Assembly: GCA_965215545.1 (NCBI GenBank)
Contig: OZ244066.1
Coordinates: 2,108,001-2,172,000 of the forward strand
DNA: 64,000 bases
Reading direction: 5' to 3'
Source of the DNA: MPNP01 sp965215545
Lineage (GTDB): Bacteria > Pseudomonadota > Alphaproteobacteria > Rhodobacterales > Rhodobacteraceae
Below the pieces are notes generated by a model, which searched no databases, had not been told where the DNA came from, and saw only the letters and a program-made list of their open reading frames with translations. Numbering within the stretch: the stretch's first letter is position 1; each line of letters begins with the position of its first letter. Shown here piece by piece: positions 1 through 8,930 of the stretch. A program made the translations under genes and the position numbers.

Positions 1-1
1 C

Positions 2-469
2 CATCATGTCACTGAATGGTTTGGGGACTCCGTCTTTGTCGGCTCCCATAACCATGTGCTCCACGATGCCCATTCGGTCCCCAAATGGGTCAAGGCAGCC
101 CCGTTTGTGGCCATGCTTCTCGGTCTGGCGGTGGCCTGGCTCTTCTATATCCACCGCCCCGAATTGCCCGCCCGTCTGGCCCGGGTCCATCGTCCACTGT
201 ATCTCCTGCTCCTGAACAAGTGGTACTTTGATGAACTCTACGACATCGCTCTGGTGCGACCGGCCAAGTGGCTCGGGCGCCGGCTCTGGCTCGATGGTGA
301 TGGTCGGGTCATCGACGGGTTGCTCCACCTGGTGGCCCGGCGGGCCGTGCCGATGCTCAGCCAGTTCGCCGGCCGCCTGCAATCAGGTTACATCTTTGAT
401 TATGCCTTTGCGGTCGTGATCGGCATGGGCCTGGTGCTGGTCGTCATGCTGACCCTGGCAGGCGGTTGA
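2..469 (+). CDS. nuoL: NADH-quinone oxidoreductase subunit L, C-terminal part
   Basis: This is the last 155 codons of an open frame that enters from the left edge, so the start lies outside the window. It shows a hydrophobic helix near the left (FVAMLLGLAVAWLFY), a KWYFDELYD segment typical of the NuoL C-terminal region, and a final membrane helix ending in LTLAGG. NuoL is the distal proton-pumping antiporter-like subunit of membrane complex I. The stop overlaps the start region of nuoM, which fits the usual nuoL-M-N operon tail. The identification rests on this context plus the C-terminal sequence. Confidence 0.9.
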   Translation, partial: HHVTEWFGDSVFVGSHNHVLHDAHSVPKWVKAAPFVAMLLGLAVAWLFYIHRPELPARLARVHRPLYLLLLNKWYFDELYDIALVRPAKWLGRRLWLDGDGRVIDGLLHLVARRAVPMLSQFAGRLQSGYIFDYAFAVVIGMGLVLVVMLTLAGG

Positions 470-471
470 GC

Positions 472-2013
472 ATGGAGAATCTCCTCTCCATCATCATCTT
501 CATGCCGTTGGTGGCCGCGGTGATCATGGCCCTGTTCCTGCCGGGCACCGACCGGAATGCCATCACCAACGTCAAGGTCCTGGCACTGGTGGCCACAGTC
601 ACGACATTCCTGATCTCGCTGTTTCTCCTGACCGGGTTTGACCGCACCGATCCCGCATTCCAGTTCGTCGAGGAGTACACCTGGCTGTTCGGGCTTGAAT
701 ACAAACTCGGGGTCGATGGCATCAGTGTGCTCTTTGTCATGCTGACCACCTTCCTCATGCCGATCACCATCCTGGCGTGCTGGCATGTCGAGGAGCGTGT
801 CAAGGAGTTTATGATCACGTTCCTTGTCCTCGAGACCCTCATGATCGGGGTCTTCTGCGCCCTCGACCTGGTGCTGTTCTACTTCTTCTTTGAATCCGGC
901 CTGATTCCGATGTTCCTGATCATCGGGATCTGGGGTGGCAAGCGCCGCCTCTACGCCACCTTCAAGTTCTTTCTCTACACGCTGCTTGGTTCCATCCTGA
1001 TGCTGGTGGCAATGATCGCTCTCTGGGTGGATGCGGGCACCACCGACATCGTGACCCTGCTTGATCATCGTGTCTCCTTTGCTCCGCTGACCCTGCTGGG
1101 CAGGGAGATCCATGGCGGTGTCCAGACGCTCATGTGGCTGGCCTTCTTCGCTTCCTTTGCGGTCAAGATGCCCATGTGGCCGTTCCACACCTGGCTGCCG
1201 GATGCCCATGTCGAGGCTCCGACCGGTGGGTCTGTCATCCTGGCGGCGATCCTGCTGAAAATGGGTGGTTATGGATTCCTGCGCTTCAACTTGCCGATGT
1301 TTCCCGATGCCTCGGCCTATCTGGCGCCCCTCGTGATGTGGCTCAGTGTCATTGCCATCATCTACACATCACTTGTGGCCATGATGCAGGAGGACATCAA
1401 GAAACTGATCGCCTATTCCTCGGTGGCCCATATGGGCTTTGTGACAATGGGGATCTTTGCCGCCAACCAGCAGGGGATCGATGGTGCCATCTTCCAGATG
1501 CTGTCCCATGGGCTGATCTCGGGCGCCCTCTTTCTGTGTGTCGGGATGCTCTATGATCGCAAACACACCCGACTCATCGCTGACTATGGCGGGGTTGTGA
1601 TGCGGATGCCCCGCTATGCGATGATCCTGATGTTCTTTACCCTGGCCAATGTTGGCCTGCCCGGCACCAGTGGCTTCGTGGGAGAATTCCTGACGCTGGC
1701 CGGGGTGTACAAGGTCAGCAGTTGGGTGGCTTTCGGGGCGGCGATCGGTGTGATCCTCTCGGCAGCCTATGCCCTCTGGCTCTATCGGCGGGTGGTGTTT
1801 GGTGAACTGGTCAAGGCCTCGTTGCAGGATCTCGCGGATATCAGCCTGCGGGAACGGCTGGTCTTCCTGCCGCTCGTGGCATTCACGTTGCTTCTCGGCA
1901 TCTATCCGTCGGTGATTACCGATATCATTGGCACCAGCGTTGCGTCCCTCGTTACCGGGATCACGACCGATGCCCTCCCGTCCCCGACAGCGGTCCTCCG
2001 GCAGGGATGGTGA
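472..2013 (+). CDS. nuoM: NADH-quinone oxidoreductase subunit M
   Basis: A 513-residue polytopic membrane protein and the second antiporter-like subunit of complex I. Visible hallmarks are the FFFESGLIPMFLIIG helix with the conserved membrane glutamate, and the segment AVKMPMWPFHTWLPDAHVEA with the functional lysine. It also has LLKMGGYG and the EDIKKLIAYSSVAHMGF motif shared by MrpD-type antiporters. The ATG at 472 is chosen; a TTG at 466 in the same frame would add two residues and overlap the nuoL stop. nuoN follows after 4 bases, so the three genes are probably co-translated. Confidence 0.97.
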   Translation: MENLLSIIIFMPLVAAVIMALFLPGTDRNAITNVKVLALVATVTTFLISLFLLTGFDRTDPAFQFVEEYTWLFGLEYKLGVDGISVLFVMLTTFLMPITILACWHVEERVKEFMITFLVLETLMIGVFCALDLVLFYFFFESGLIPMFLIIGIWGGKRRLYATFKFFLYTLLGSILMLVAMIALWVDAGTTDIVTLLDHRVSFAPLTLLGREIHGGVQTLMWLAFFASFAVKMPMWPFHTWLPDAHVEAPTGGSVILAAILLKMGGYGFLRFNLPMFPDASAYLAPLVMWLSVIAIIYTSLVAMMQEDIKKLIAYSSVAHMGFVTMGIFAANQQGIDGAIFQMLSHGLISGALFLCVGMLYDRKHTRLIADYGGVVMRMPRYAMILMFFTLANVGLPGTSGFVGEFLTLAGVYKVSSWVAFGAAIGVILSAAYALWLYRRVVFGELVKASLQDLADISLRERLVFLPLVAFTLLLGIYPSVITDIIGTSVASLVTGITTDALPSPTAVLRQGW

Positions 2014-2017
2014 TGGC

Positions 2018-3457
2018 ATGTTGATGGCTGACCTGATCCTCATCCTGCCGGAGTTGATCCTCATCCTGTTTGCCGCCGCCGCCCTGCTCTGGGGCGTCTT
2101 TGCCCGCACCGGGCATGCAGCCGGCGCGTTGGTCTGGATCACCAGTGTGGTGATGATCGGCCTTGGATTGCTGATCGGTCTTGCCATGACCGGGTCGGGT
2201 ACGGCGTTCAACGGGACCTTCGTCGATGACGCGTTTGCCCGGTTTGCCAAGATCATCATCCTGCTGTCGGCGGCCCTGGTCCTGATCGCCGGTCATGATT
2301 TCCTGGCCCGGGAAGGGCTGCTGAGTTTTGAATATCCGGTCCTGGTGGCCTTTGCCGTGGTGGGGATGATGGTCATGGTCTCGGCCAATGATCTCATCGT
2401 GCTCTATATGGGGATCGAGATGCAGTCCCTTGCCCTCTATGTCCTGGCGGCCATCCATCGAGACAATGCCCGCTCAACCGAGGCCGGGCTGAAATATTTT
2501 GTCCTTGGCGCCCTGTCATCCGGGATCCTGCTCTACGGGGCGTCTTTCCTTTACGGGTTTGCCGGGACCACGAACTTTGCCGGCATCGCCGCCGCGGGCG
2601 CCATCGAGGCAAACCGGATCGGCCTGCTCTTTGGCATGGCCTTCATGATTGTCGGCCTGGCCTTCAAGGTCTCGGCCGCCCCGTTCCACATGTGGGCGCC
2701 GGATGTCTATGAAGGCGCCCCGACCCCGGTCACTGCCCTGATTGCCACGGCTCCCAAGATCGCCGCCATCATGGTCCTTGCCCGCCTGCTCGTCGATACG
2801 ATCGGCATCCCGACGGCTGATTGGCAGCCCGTCATTGCCGGGATTGCCACCATTTCGATGGTCCTCGGTGCCGTCGCCGCCATTCGCCAGACCAACATCA
2901 AGCGACTGATGGCCTATTCGTCGATCGCGCATATGGGTTACGCCCTCATCGGCCTTGCGGTGGGGACGGAACGGGGTCTCAATGCCATGGTGACCTACAT
3001 GGTCATCTACATCCTGATGAATGTCGGGACCTTCGCCTTCATCATGTCGATGCGCCAGGGCGGCCGGCCCGTGGCCAGCATCTACGCCCTGAACCAGGTG
3101 GCCCGGCAGGCGCCGGTCACGGCACTTTCCCTGCTCTTCTTGCTGTTCTCACTGGCCGGAATCGTGCCCATGATCGGGTTCTTTGCCAAACTGGCTGTCT
3201 TTGCCGCCGCTGTTGATGCGGGTCTGGTCTGGCTGGCCGTGGCCGGCGGGATCGCTTCGGTGATCGGGGCCTATTATTATCTGCGTCTGGTGTATCTCAT
3301 GTATTTTGGCCAGGAGGGGACCCCGCTGGATATCGATGTCCCCCGGATCGGGTTGCTGATTCTGGTCATCGCCGCCGCTGCCATGCTGGTCGGCGTGGTC
3401 AACCTCTTCGGCATCCCCGAATTCAGTCGCATCGCCGTCAATGACCTCCTGCAGTAA
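2018..3457 (+). CDS. nuoN: NADH-quinone oxidoreductase subunit N
   Basis: A 479-residue multi-helix membrane protein, the third antiporter-like complex I subunit. It carries the MGIEMQSLALYVL helix with the conserved glutamate and FKVSAAPFHMWAPDVYEGAP with the conserved lysine. The TNIKRLMAYSSIAHMGYALIG motif is parallel to the one in NuoM. ATG 2018 is used, giving MLMADLILILPE; the second ATG at 2024 is also possible. The stop codon is directly followed by the birA ATG, so the respiratory operon runs on into cofactor and RNA genes, an arrangement often seen in Alphaproteobacteria. Confidence 0.97.
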   Translation: MLMADLILILPELILILFAAAALLWGVFARTGHAAGALVWITSVVMIGLGLLIGLAMTGSGTAFNGTFVDDAFARFAKIIILLSAALVLIAGHDFLAREGLLSFEYPVLVAFAVVGMMVMVSANDLIVLYMGIEMQSLALYVLAAIHRDNARSTEAGLKYFVLGALSSGILLYGASFLYGFAGTTNFAGIAAAGAIEANRIGLLFGMAFMIVGLAFKVSAAPFHMWAPDVYEGAPTPVTALIATAPKIAAIMVLARLLVDTIGIPTADWQPVIAGIATISMVLGAVAAIRQTNIKRLMAYSSIAHMGYALIGLAVGTERGLNAMVTYMVIYILMNVGTFAFIMSMRQGGRPVASIYALNQVARQAPVTALSLLFLLFSLAGIVPMIGFFAKLAVFAAAVDAGLVWLAVAGGIASVIGAYYYLRLVYLMYFGQEGTPLDIDVPRIGLLILVIAAAAMLVGVVNLFGIPEFSRIAVNDLLQ

Positions 3458-4210
3458 ATGCCCGCCTGGCCGGCCTCAGTCCTCCGCATCGATCTCGAGA
3501 GCGTTGACAGCACCAACGCCTATGCCATCAGCCGGGCCCGTGACATCGAATTGCCCACCTGGATCACGGCCACCAGGCAGACTGCCGGTTACGGTCGCCA
3601 CCGCCGGGACTGGCTCTCGCGCCCGGGCAACCTGCATGCCAGCTATATCCGCCCGCACGGCGCCGGCCTGCCGCCAGCCCCACTCTACAGTTTCGTGGCG
3701 GCCCTCGCCGTCCATGACTGCCTTTCCCGGCTGGTCGGCAACCGATGCCGGCTGGCGCTCAAGTGGCCCAATGACGTCCTTGCCGATGGTGGCAAGGTCG
3801 CCGGAATCCTGCTTGAGGGAGTCGCGGCGGGCCCCCACGTCGCACTGGTCATCGGCATCGGCATCAACCTCGCCTGGACCCCGGCTCTGCCGAGGCAGAC
3901 CGGGCAGCCGCGCCCGGTTGACCTCGCCAGCCTGACGGGGATGACCCATGCAACGGATTCCGTCCTGTCCCGTCTGGTGGCATGCATGACCCGGCGTGAG
4001 GAACAGATCGGCAGGCATGGATTTGCCGCCATCCGACATGACTGGCTGCAGCGGGCCACCGGACTGGGTCGGGAGGTCACGGCCCGGTGTCACGACGGGA
4101 TGGTCACGGGCATGCTGGTGACCATCGATGCCGCCGGTTGTGCTGTCCTTGACTGTTCGGGAACCAGAAGGACACTCGTGGCGGCTGAACTGGACATGGG
4201 GCCCTCATGA
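3458..4210 (+). CDS. birA: Biotin--[acetyl-CoA-carboxylase] ligase
   Basis: A 250-residue biotin protein ligase that attaches biotin to the carrier protein of acetyl-CoA carboxylase through biotinyl-AMP. Visible motifs are VDSTN near the N-terminus, the adenylate-binding loop GYGRHRRDW, KWPNDVL and GKVAGILLEG. It starts directly at the catalytic domain and has no N-terminal helix-turn-helix. It is therefore a monofunctional (class I) enzyme rather than a biotin repressor. It starts on the base after the nuoN stop and ends in an ATGA overlap with coaX, so translation of the two is probably coupled. Confidence 0.95.
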   Translation: MPAWPASVLRIDLESVDSTNAYAISRARDIELPTWITATRQTAGYGRHRRDWLSRPGNLHASYIRPHGAGLPPAPLYSFVAALAVHDCLSRLVGNRCRLALKWPNDVLADGGKVAGILLEGVAAGPHVALVIGIGINLAWTPALPRQTGQPRPVDLASLTGMTHATDSVLSRLVACMTRREEQIGRHGFAAIRHDWLQRATGLGREVTARCHDGMVTGMLVTIDAAGCAVLDCSGTRRTLVAAELDMGPS

Positions 4211-4989
4211 CCGCGTTGCTGGCCATCGACGTTGGCAATACCAATACGGTCTTTGCCCTTTATCAGGATGGAGCCCTGACCCGGCAGTGGCGCTGCGCGA
4301 CGAATGCCGGCCGGACCGCTGATGAATACTATGCCTGGCTGACAGCGCTGGCCGGATCCGCGCTCGATCCCGGGACCGTTCGCGAGACGGTGATCGCGTC
4401 CGTGGTCCCCGGTGCCCTGTTGAATCTGGAGGCCCTGTGCCAGAGCCACCTCGACACAAGACCACTGGTTGTCGGACATCCCGACTGCCTTCTGCCTGTT
4501 GCCGTGCGGGTTGATCCCGCCACCCGGGTCGGATCGGATCGGCTTGTCAACACGGTTGCCGCCCATGCCCGCTATGGAGGGGACCTGATCGTGGTCGATT
4601 TCGGCACCGCCACGACATTTGATGTGGTCGATACCGACGGTGCCTATATCGGGGGCGTGATTGCCCCCGGGATCGACCTGTCGCTGCAGGCCCTGCACCG
4701 GGCAACAGCCGCTTTGCCCGAGATCACTGTGGTGAAACCTGACCGGGTGGTCGGCAAGAACACCCTCGATTGCATGCATTCCGGCATCTACTGGGGCTAT
4801 CTCAGTCTGATCGAAGGGATCTGCACGCGAATCAGGCAGGAGCGCGGCCGTCCCATGACCGTGATCGGAACCGGTGGCCTGGCTCGCATCTATGCCCGCT
4901 CCCCCTCACCCATCGAGAGGGTTGATACCGAATTGACCGTGACCGGACTGAAACTCATCTTTGATTACAACAGGAGCAGCAGAGACTGA
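4207..4989 (+). CDS. coaX: Type III pantothenate kinase
   Basis: A 260-residue kinase for the first step of coenzyme A synthesis, pantothenate to 4'-phosphopantothenate. It has the ASKHA-fold phosphate loop DVGNTNTVFALY at the N-terminus. DFGTATTFDVV and GGVIAPGIDLSLQAL in the middle are typical of CoaX rather than CoaA. The ATG shares four bases (ATGA) with the birA stop. RNase J starts one base after the stop, giving the conserved alphaproteobacterial order birA-coaX-rnj. Confidence 0.95.
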   Translation: MTALLAIDVGNTNTVFALYQDGALTRQWRCATNAGRTADEYYAWLTALAGSALDPGTVRETVIASVVPGALLNLEALCQSHLDTRPLVVGHPDCLLPVAVRVDPATRVGSDRLVNTVAAHARYGGDLIVVDFGTATTFDVVDTDGAYIGGVIAPGIDLSLQALHRATAALPEITVVKPDRVVGKNTLDCMHSGIYWGYLSLIEGICTRIRQERGRPMTVIGTGGLARIYARSPSPIERVDTELTVTGLKLIFDYNRSSRD

Positions 4990-4990
4990 T

Positions 4991-6643
4991 ATGGCTCTCT
5001 TTACCTTCACACCGCTCGGTGGTGCCGGCGAGATCGGCATGAACATGTATCTCTATGGCTACGGCACCAAGGCCCGGCAACGCTATATCGTCGTTGACGC
5101 CGGCGTGACCTTCGCCAATATGGAGACGTCACCGGGAGTCGGGATCATCCTTCCCAACCTTGACACGCTGGCCCGCATCGAATCGCAGCTCGAGGCAATC
5201 TTCCTGACCCATGGTCATCAGGACCATGTCGGCGCCATTGGCCATGTGGCGTCCAGACTCAAGGTGCCGATCTATGCCCGACCCTTCAGCCGCAGGATTG
5301 CCGGTGCCCGCCTGGCCGACCGGGGGATGGCTCTCGACCGCATCACGACCTGCGAGGCCTGGCCGGCGACCATCACCGCCGGACCCTTTGAAGTGGGGTA
5401 TCTGCCGATTTCCCATTCCACGCCGGAATCGGCTGGACTGGTCATCGAGACACCCGCCGGGTGCGCCATCCACTCGGGTGACTTCAAACTCGATGCCGAT
5501 CCGGTTGTCGGGGATCCCTATGATCCCGCCCTGTGGGAAGCCGTCGCCAGGGACGGTATCGTGGCCCTGATGTGCGATTCCACCAATGCCACCATTGAGG
5601 GGGCCAGCCGCTCGGAATCATCGATTTCCGGGCACCTCGAGGCATTGTTCCAACGCTCATCGGGGATGATCGTGGCCACAACCTTCGCTTCGCACGTGGC
5701 CCGGCTCAACCAGCTGGCCCGCACCGCTGCCGCCTGCAATCGCAAGGTGGCCCTGACCGGTCGGGCCATGGAGATGACCGTTGCCGCCGCAGTTGACACA
5801 GGCATCATCGAACCATTCCCCAATCTGATCACCGTCAAGCAGGCGCGTGATCTGCCCCGCGAGGAGGTCTGCCTGCTGGCCACGGGCAGCCAGGGCGAAC
5901 CCCGCTCGGCTGTCTCGCTGCTGTCCAGCGGGCGGTCCTATCGCGGCCTGAAGGTCCTGCCCGGGGACACGGTCCTCTACTCCTCGCGCACCATTCCCGG
6001 CAACGAACTGTCGGTTGGCCGGGTCCTGAACAATCTCGCCCGTCGAGGGGCCCATGTCTATGATGACACCGTGCGCCACTATCATGTCTCGGGTCATCCG
6101 GATCGGGAGGATCTCGTGGCCATGCACGCGGTGGTCAAGCCCGACATGGTCGTGCCGATCCATGGCGAGGTGCGGCATCTGATGGCGCATGCCGAACTGG
6201 CCCGTGCCCATGGCCATCAGGCCCTGGTCGTCGAAAACGGCACCGCCATCGATATCCTCGGGCAACGCCCCATCGAGACCGACCTGGCCACCGGCCGGAT
6301 CCATATCGATGGCAAGATCAACGCCGGTCTCGAGTCTGATTTCATCCGTGATCGCCTGCGCATGGGCCAGGAGGGCCATGTTGCCGTCTCCATCGCCATG
6401 CGGAATGGCAAGTTGACCCGCAACGGGGTCAAGGTTCTGGCCACCGGCCTGCCGACCGCGGCCGAGGATGCCATCACCAAGGATATCGGCAGCCAGCTGA
6501 CAACCCATCTTGACTCGCTCAGCCGCCGGGTCATGGCGGACGACGCCGATCTCGAGGATGAAATCCGCAAGGAAATCATTCCCGCCCTGACCAATGCCGT
6601 GGGCAAGCGACCGAAGATCTCGGTCGCCATCCACCGGACGTGA
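4991..6643 (+). CDS. rnj: Ribonuclease J (metallo-beta-lactamase / beta-CASP)
   Basis: A 550-residue RNase J with 5'-3' exo- and endonuclease activity in RNA processing and decay. The zinc motif HGHQDH lies at residues 74-79. Other metal ligands are in HSTPES, HSGDFKLD and the beta-CASP part (SGHPDRED, PIHGEVRHL). The ATG at 4991 gives MALFTFTPLGGAGEIGMN, the usual RNase J start; an in-frame upstream extension lies inside coaX and is not needed. The C-terminal ~100 residues match the family's dimerisation region. The enzyme is typical of Alphaproteobacteria. Confidence 0.95.
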   Translation: MALFTFTPLGGAGEIGMNMYLYGYGTKARQRYIVVDAGVTFANMETSPGVGIILPNLDTLARIESQLEAIFLTHGHQDHVGAIGHVASRLKVPIYARPFSRRIAGARLADRGMALDRITTCEAWPATITAGPFEVGYLPISHSTPESAGLVIETPAGCAIHSGDFKLDADPVVGDPYDPALWEAVARDGIVALMCDSTNATIEGASRSESSISGHLEALFQRSSGMIVATTFASHVARLNQLARTAAACNRKVALTGRAMEMTVAAAVDTGIIEPFPNLITVKQARDLPREEVCLLATGSQGEPRSAVSLLSSGRSYRGLKVLPGDTVLYSSRTIPGNELSVGRVLNNLARRGAHVYDDTVRHYHVSGHPDREDLVAMHAVVKPDMVVPIHGEVRHLMAHAELARAHGHQALVVENGTAIDILGQRPIETDLATGRIHIDGKINAGLESDFIRDRLRMGQEGHVAVSIAMRNGKLTRNGVKVLATGLPTAAEDAITKDIGSQLTTHLDSLSRRVMADDADLEDEIRKEIIPALTNAVGKRPKISVAIHRT

Positions 6644-6693
6644 GGGTCAGGACAGTTGATCAATGACGACATGAAATGGGGGGAGGAAGAACC

Positions 6694-7476
6694 ATGATGG
6701 ATTTGGGTATCAAGGGGCGCTGGGCCATCGTGTGCGCCTCATCACTGGGACTGGGTCGGGGCTGCGCCGAGCATCTGGCCCGGGCCGGTGTCAATCTGGT
6801 CATGAATGGCCGCCGCACCGATGTCCTGGCCACGGCTGCCGCGGCAATCCGGGACCGCCACGGCGTCACGGTCACCGAGGTTGCGGGAGACGTGGTGACC
6901 GAAGCGGGCCGGGCCGACCTCCTTGCGGCCTGTCCCGAGGCCGATATCCTGGTGACCAATGCCGGCGGACCCCCGCCGGGCCTCTGGAAGGACTGGGATC
7001 GCCATGATTTCATCGCAGCCCTTGATGCCAACATGCTGGCCCCGATCGCCCTGATGCAGGGCGTCCTGCCGGGCATGATGGACCGGGGCTGGGGCCGGGT
7101 GGTCAACATCACATCCATGTCGGTCAAGGCCCCCATCGCCGTGCTGGGTCTTTCCAACAGTGCCCGGGCCGGCCTGACAGGATTTGTGGCCGGCACCGCC
7201 CGCCAGGTGGCCGCCCACGGCATCACCATCAACAATCTCCTGCCCGGGATCCATGCCACGGACCGGGCCAGGTCCCTTGACAGGACAGCAGCACAGGCGA
7301 GTGGCAAGAGCCCGGATGACGTCAGGAGCAACCGTGAGCAGGCCATTCCGACCCGCCGGTACGGGACAGCTGACGAGTTCGGTGCGACCTGTGCCTTCCT
7401 CTGTTCCGTCCATGCCGCCTATCTTGTGGGCCAGAACATCCTCCATGACGGAGGAATGGTCAATTCCACGCTCTGA
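6694..7476 (+). CDS. SDR-family oxidoreductase, atypical catalytic site
   Basis: A 260-residue Rossmann-fold protein of the short-chain dehydrogenase/reductase type. The nucleotide-binding loop reads CASSLGLGRG in place of TGxxxGxG, followed by NAGGPPPG and VVNITSMSVK. Where a classical SDR has YxxxK the sequence reads LGLSNSAR, so the catalytic tyrosine and lysine are not evident. A known subgroup of FabG-like SDRs shares this LSNSAR pattern and its substrates are uncertain. ATG 6694 is preceded by a strong GGGAGGAAG ribosome site. It sits 50 bases after rnj and may be read from the same transcript. Confidence 0.85.
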   Translation: MMDLGIKGRWAIVCASSLGLGRGCAEHLARAGVNLVMNGRRTDVLATAAAAIRDRHGVTVTEVAGDVVTEAGRADLLAACPEADILVTNAGGPPPGLWKDWDRHDFIAALDANMLAPIALMQGVLPGMMDRGWGRVVNITSMSVKAPIAVLGLSNSARAGLTGFVAGTARQVAAHGITINNLLPGIHATDRARSLDRTAAQASGKSPDDVRSNREQAIPTRRYGTADEFGATCAFLCSVHAAYLVGQNILHDGGMVNSTL

Positions 7477-8003
7477 TGTGCAACAATTCCACGCAGATAT
7501 TTCAGTCGTGCCCCAGTTTGACACTCACTCGTAACTGTTCAGGGTCTTCCCGACCCCCACGCCCCGTCCACCAGATTCCGTTTGACAATGGGGACCTGTA
7601 ACGACTTGCCATCATCGGCTGATTTCAGCCCCCATGGATTGCGACTCTCGCGGGCAGGGCCACTCTGGCCACCCCTCGCTTTCCTGCCCCGGCCCCAGGC
7701 GGCATCCGGGGGCCTTGGGTCGCGCGCGCCGTGGTGACGTCGTGATCGGGGTGGTCAGGCCATGACGGCCAGAGCCTCAGGCCGAGCCCTGCCCGCAAGG
7801 CTGGCCGCCGCTGCACCAGCGCCCTGCATGGCCGCTGTCGCATCCGTCCCCGCGATGGCGGATGTCGGTGCCACGGCCCTGCCCCGGTTTTTCACATCGC
7901 AGCCCGGCAGGCGTCACCCCATCACGACCGGCCCCGGGTCAGGCGGGACGCGTGAGGGTGGTGGCGTTTGGCCTGGACAGGACAATTGCCACTTCCCATG
8001 AAG
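7477..8003. other. Intergenic region without a recognised gene
   Basis: About 530 bases between the SDR stop and the hairpin downstream of the convergent secreted-protein gene. Several frames stay open only because of high GC, and their translations are repetitive in Arg, Pro and Ala without any family motif. No promoter or RNA gene is evident. It marks the point where the nuo-birA-coaX-rnj block gives way to accessory genes. Confidence 0.5.
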
Positions 8004-8027
8004 GGGGGCGGCACACTGGCCGCCCCC
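8004..8027 (-). terminator. GC-rich hairpin downstream of the secreted-protein gene
   Basis: An 8-bp perfect stem (GGGGGCGG / CCGCCCCC) with an 8-base loop. It is flanked by a further CCCATG / CATGGG pair that could extend the stem with a bulge. It lies about 45 bases beyond the stop of the minus-strand gene ending at 8072. There is no clear T run, so the terminator call is tentative. Confidence 0.4.
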
Positions 8028-8071
8028 ATGGGTGGATCTGGGTGGGTGGGTCTGACCTGTCTGCGGTCAGG

Positions 8072-8674
8072 TCACTGGTTGCCCCCGAGCAATCCGCCGC
8101 CCGGACCGACCCGCGCGCAGCCCTTGCCGCCCATGAACAGGAAGTAGGGCTCGCCTGGAGCAGCGTATGTAGTTGTCGATCCAGAGGGCAGATCAAAGTC
8201 CTGCACCACCATCCCGCCAAGCACGCCCTCGCGGCCACCCTCGCTCCAGATGCGGGCGCCGGCCTTGGGGCGGACCTCGATGATGTTCTCGCCCAGCACG
8301 CCGCCGGCCCAGCCGATTCGGTTGGCGGCGATCGCAGCGTCCTGCCAGCGGCCGTTGTTCAAGATCGGCGACCGCCATTCCCAGTCGGAGAATGCCGACG
8401 AGCGGTGATCGCTGCCGGCCTGGATGAAATAACCAGCGACCGGAAAACTGGCCCGCGTCACGCTGGAATCGGTGCTCGAGAAGATGACCTTCATGCGACC
8501 CGGCGTGGCGTGCTCGCCGCAACCATCGACGACCGGACTGCCGACCTTGGCAAGCGCGACGGTGCATTTGCTTTTGGTGCAGGTGGTCTGCGCCTGCGCA
8601 CTCGTGGCAACCACCAGGGCGGTGATGATGGCCCCGAGGGCCAGGGCCATGGGACTGGCAAGGAAACGTGTCAT
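8072..8674 (-). CDS. Secreted protein of unknown function (MTRF...AQAQT leader)
   Basis: A 200-residue protein with a clear Sec signal peptide: MTRF start, a hydrophobic core and a likely cleavage site at AQA|QT. The mature part contains four cysteines, three near the N-terminus and one near the C-terminus, and several Gly-rich segments. I recognise no family. ATG 8674 is preceded by a good GGGGGAG ribosome site. The leader resembles that of the secreted protein at 44305-44996 (MTRF start, AQAQT end). Upstream, a 10-base C run on the coding strand sits between possible -35 and -10 elements (8779-8804), so expression may depend on tract length. Confidence 0.75.
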   Translation of the reverse strand: MTRFLASPMALALGAIITALVVATSAQAQTTCTKSKCTVALAKVGSPVVDGCGEHATPGRMKVIFSSTDSSVTRASFPVAGYFIQAGSDHRSSAFSDWEWRSPILNNGRWQDAAIAANRIGWAGGVLGENIIEVRPKAGARIWSEGGREGVLGGMVVQDFDLPSGSTTTYAAPGEPYFLFMGGKGCARVGPGGGLLGGNQ

Positions 8675-8778
8675 GAGGATCTCCCCCTTTCAAGCGTGAT
8701 CGCCCGCGCAGAGCTTTGACCCAGGAAGATGGGGACAGCGGGGCTGCACAGGCGAGAGAATCCCCCGCCGCGGGGTGA

Positions 8779-8804
8779 TCTCTAGCAGGGGGGGGGGTGG
8801 TCAA
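8779..8804 (-). promoter_or_regulatory. Possible promoter with a C10 tract in the spacer
   Basis: Read on the minus strand, a TTGACC hexamer (8799-8804) is followed by A, ten C (8788-8797) and TGC, then TAGAGA (8779-8784). The spacer is 14 bases, three short of the 17-base optimum, so a tract of 13 C would make it ideal. The predicted transcript would lead into the secreted-protein gene starting at 8674 after about 100 bases. The -35 match is good (5/6) and the -10 weak (3/6). Confidence 0.4.
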
Positions 8805-8930
8805 TGCAAGGGCGGACGGGGCGTGGGGTCGGCGCGGGTCCTGCTGACCGGTTCCCTGTTCAGGTTGCAGTCCGGTGGCATCCGGCTATACCTGAATGAA
8901 TTGGTCCGGAATTGGGATTTTGGAGCCGTC

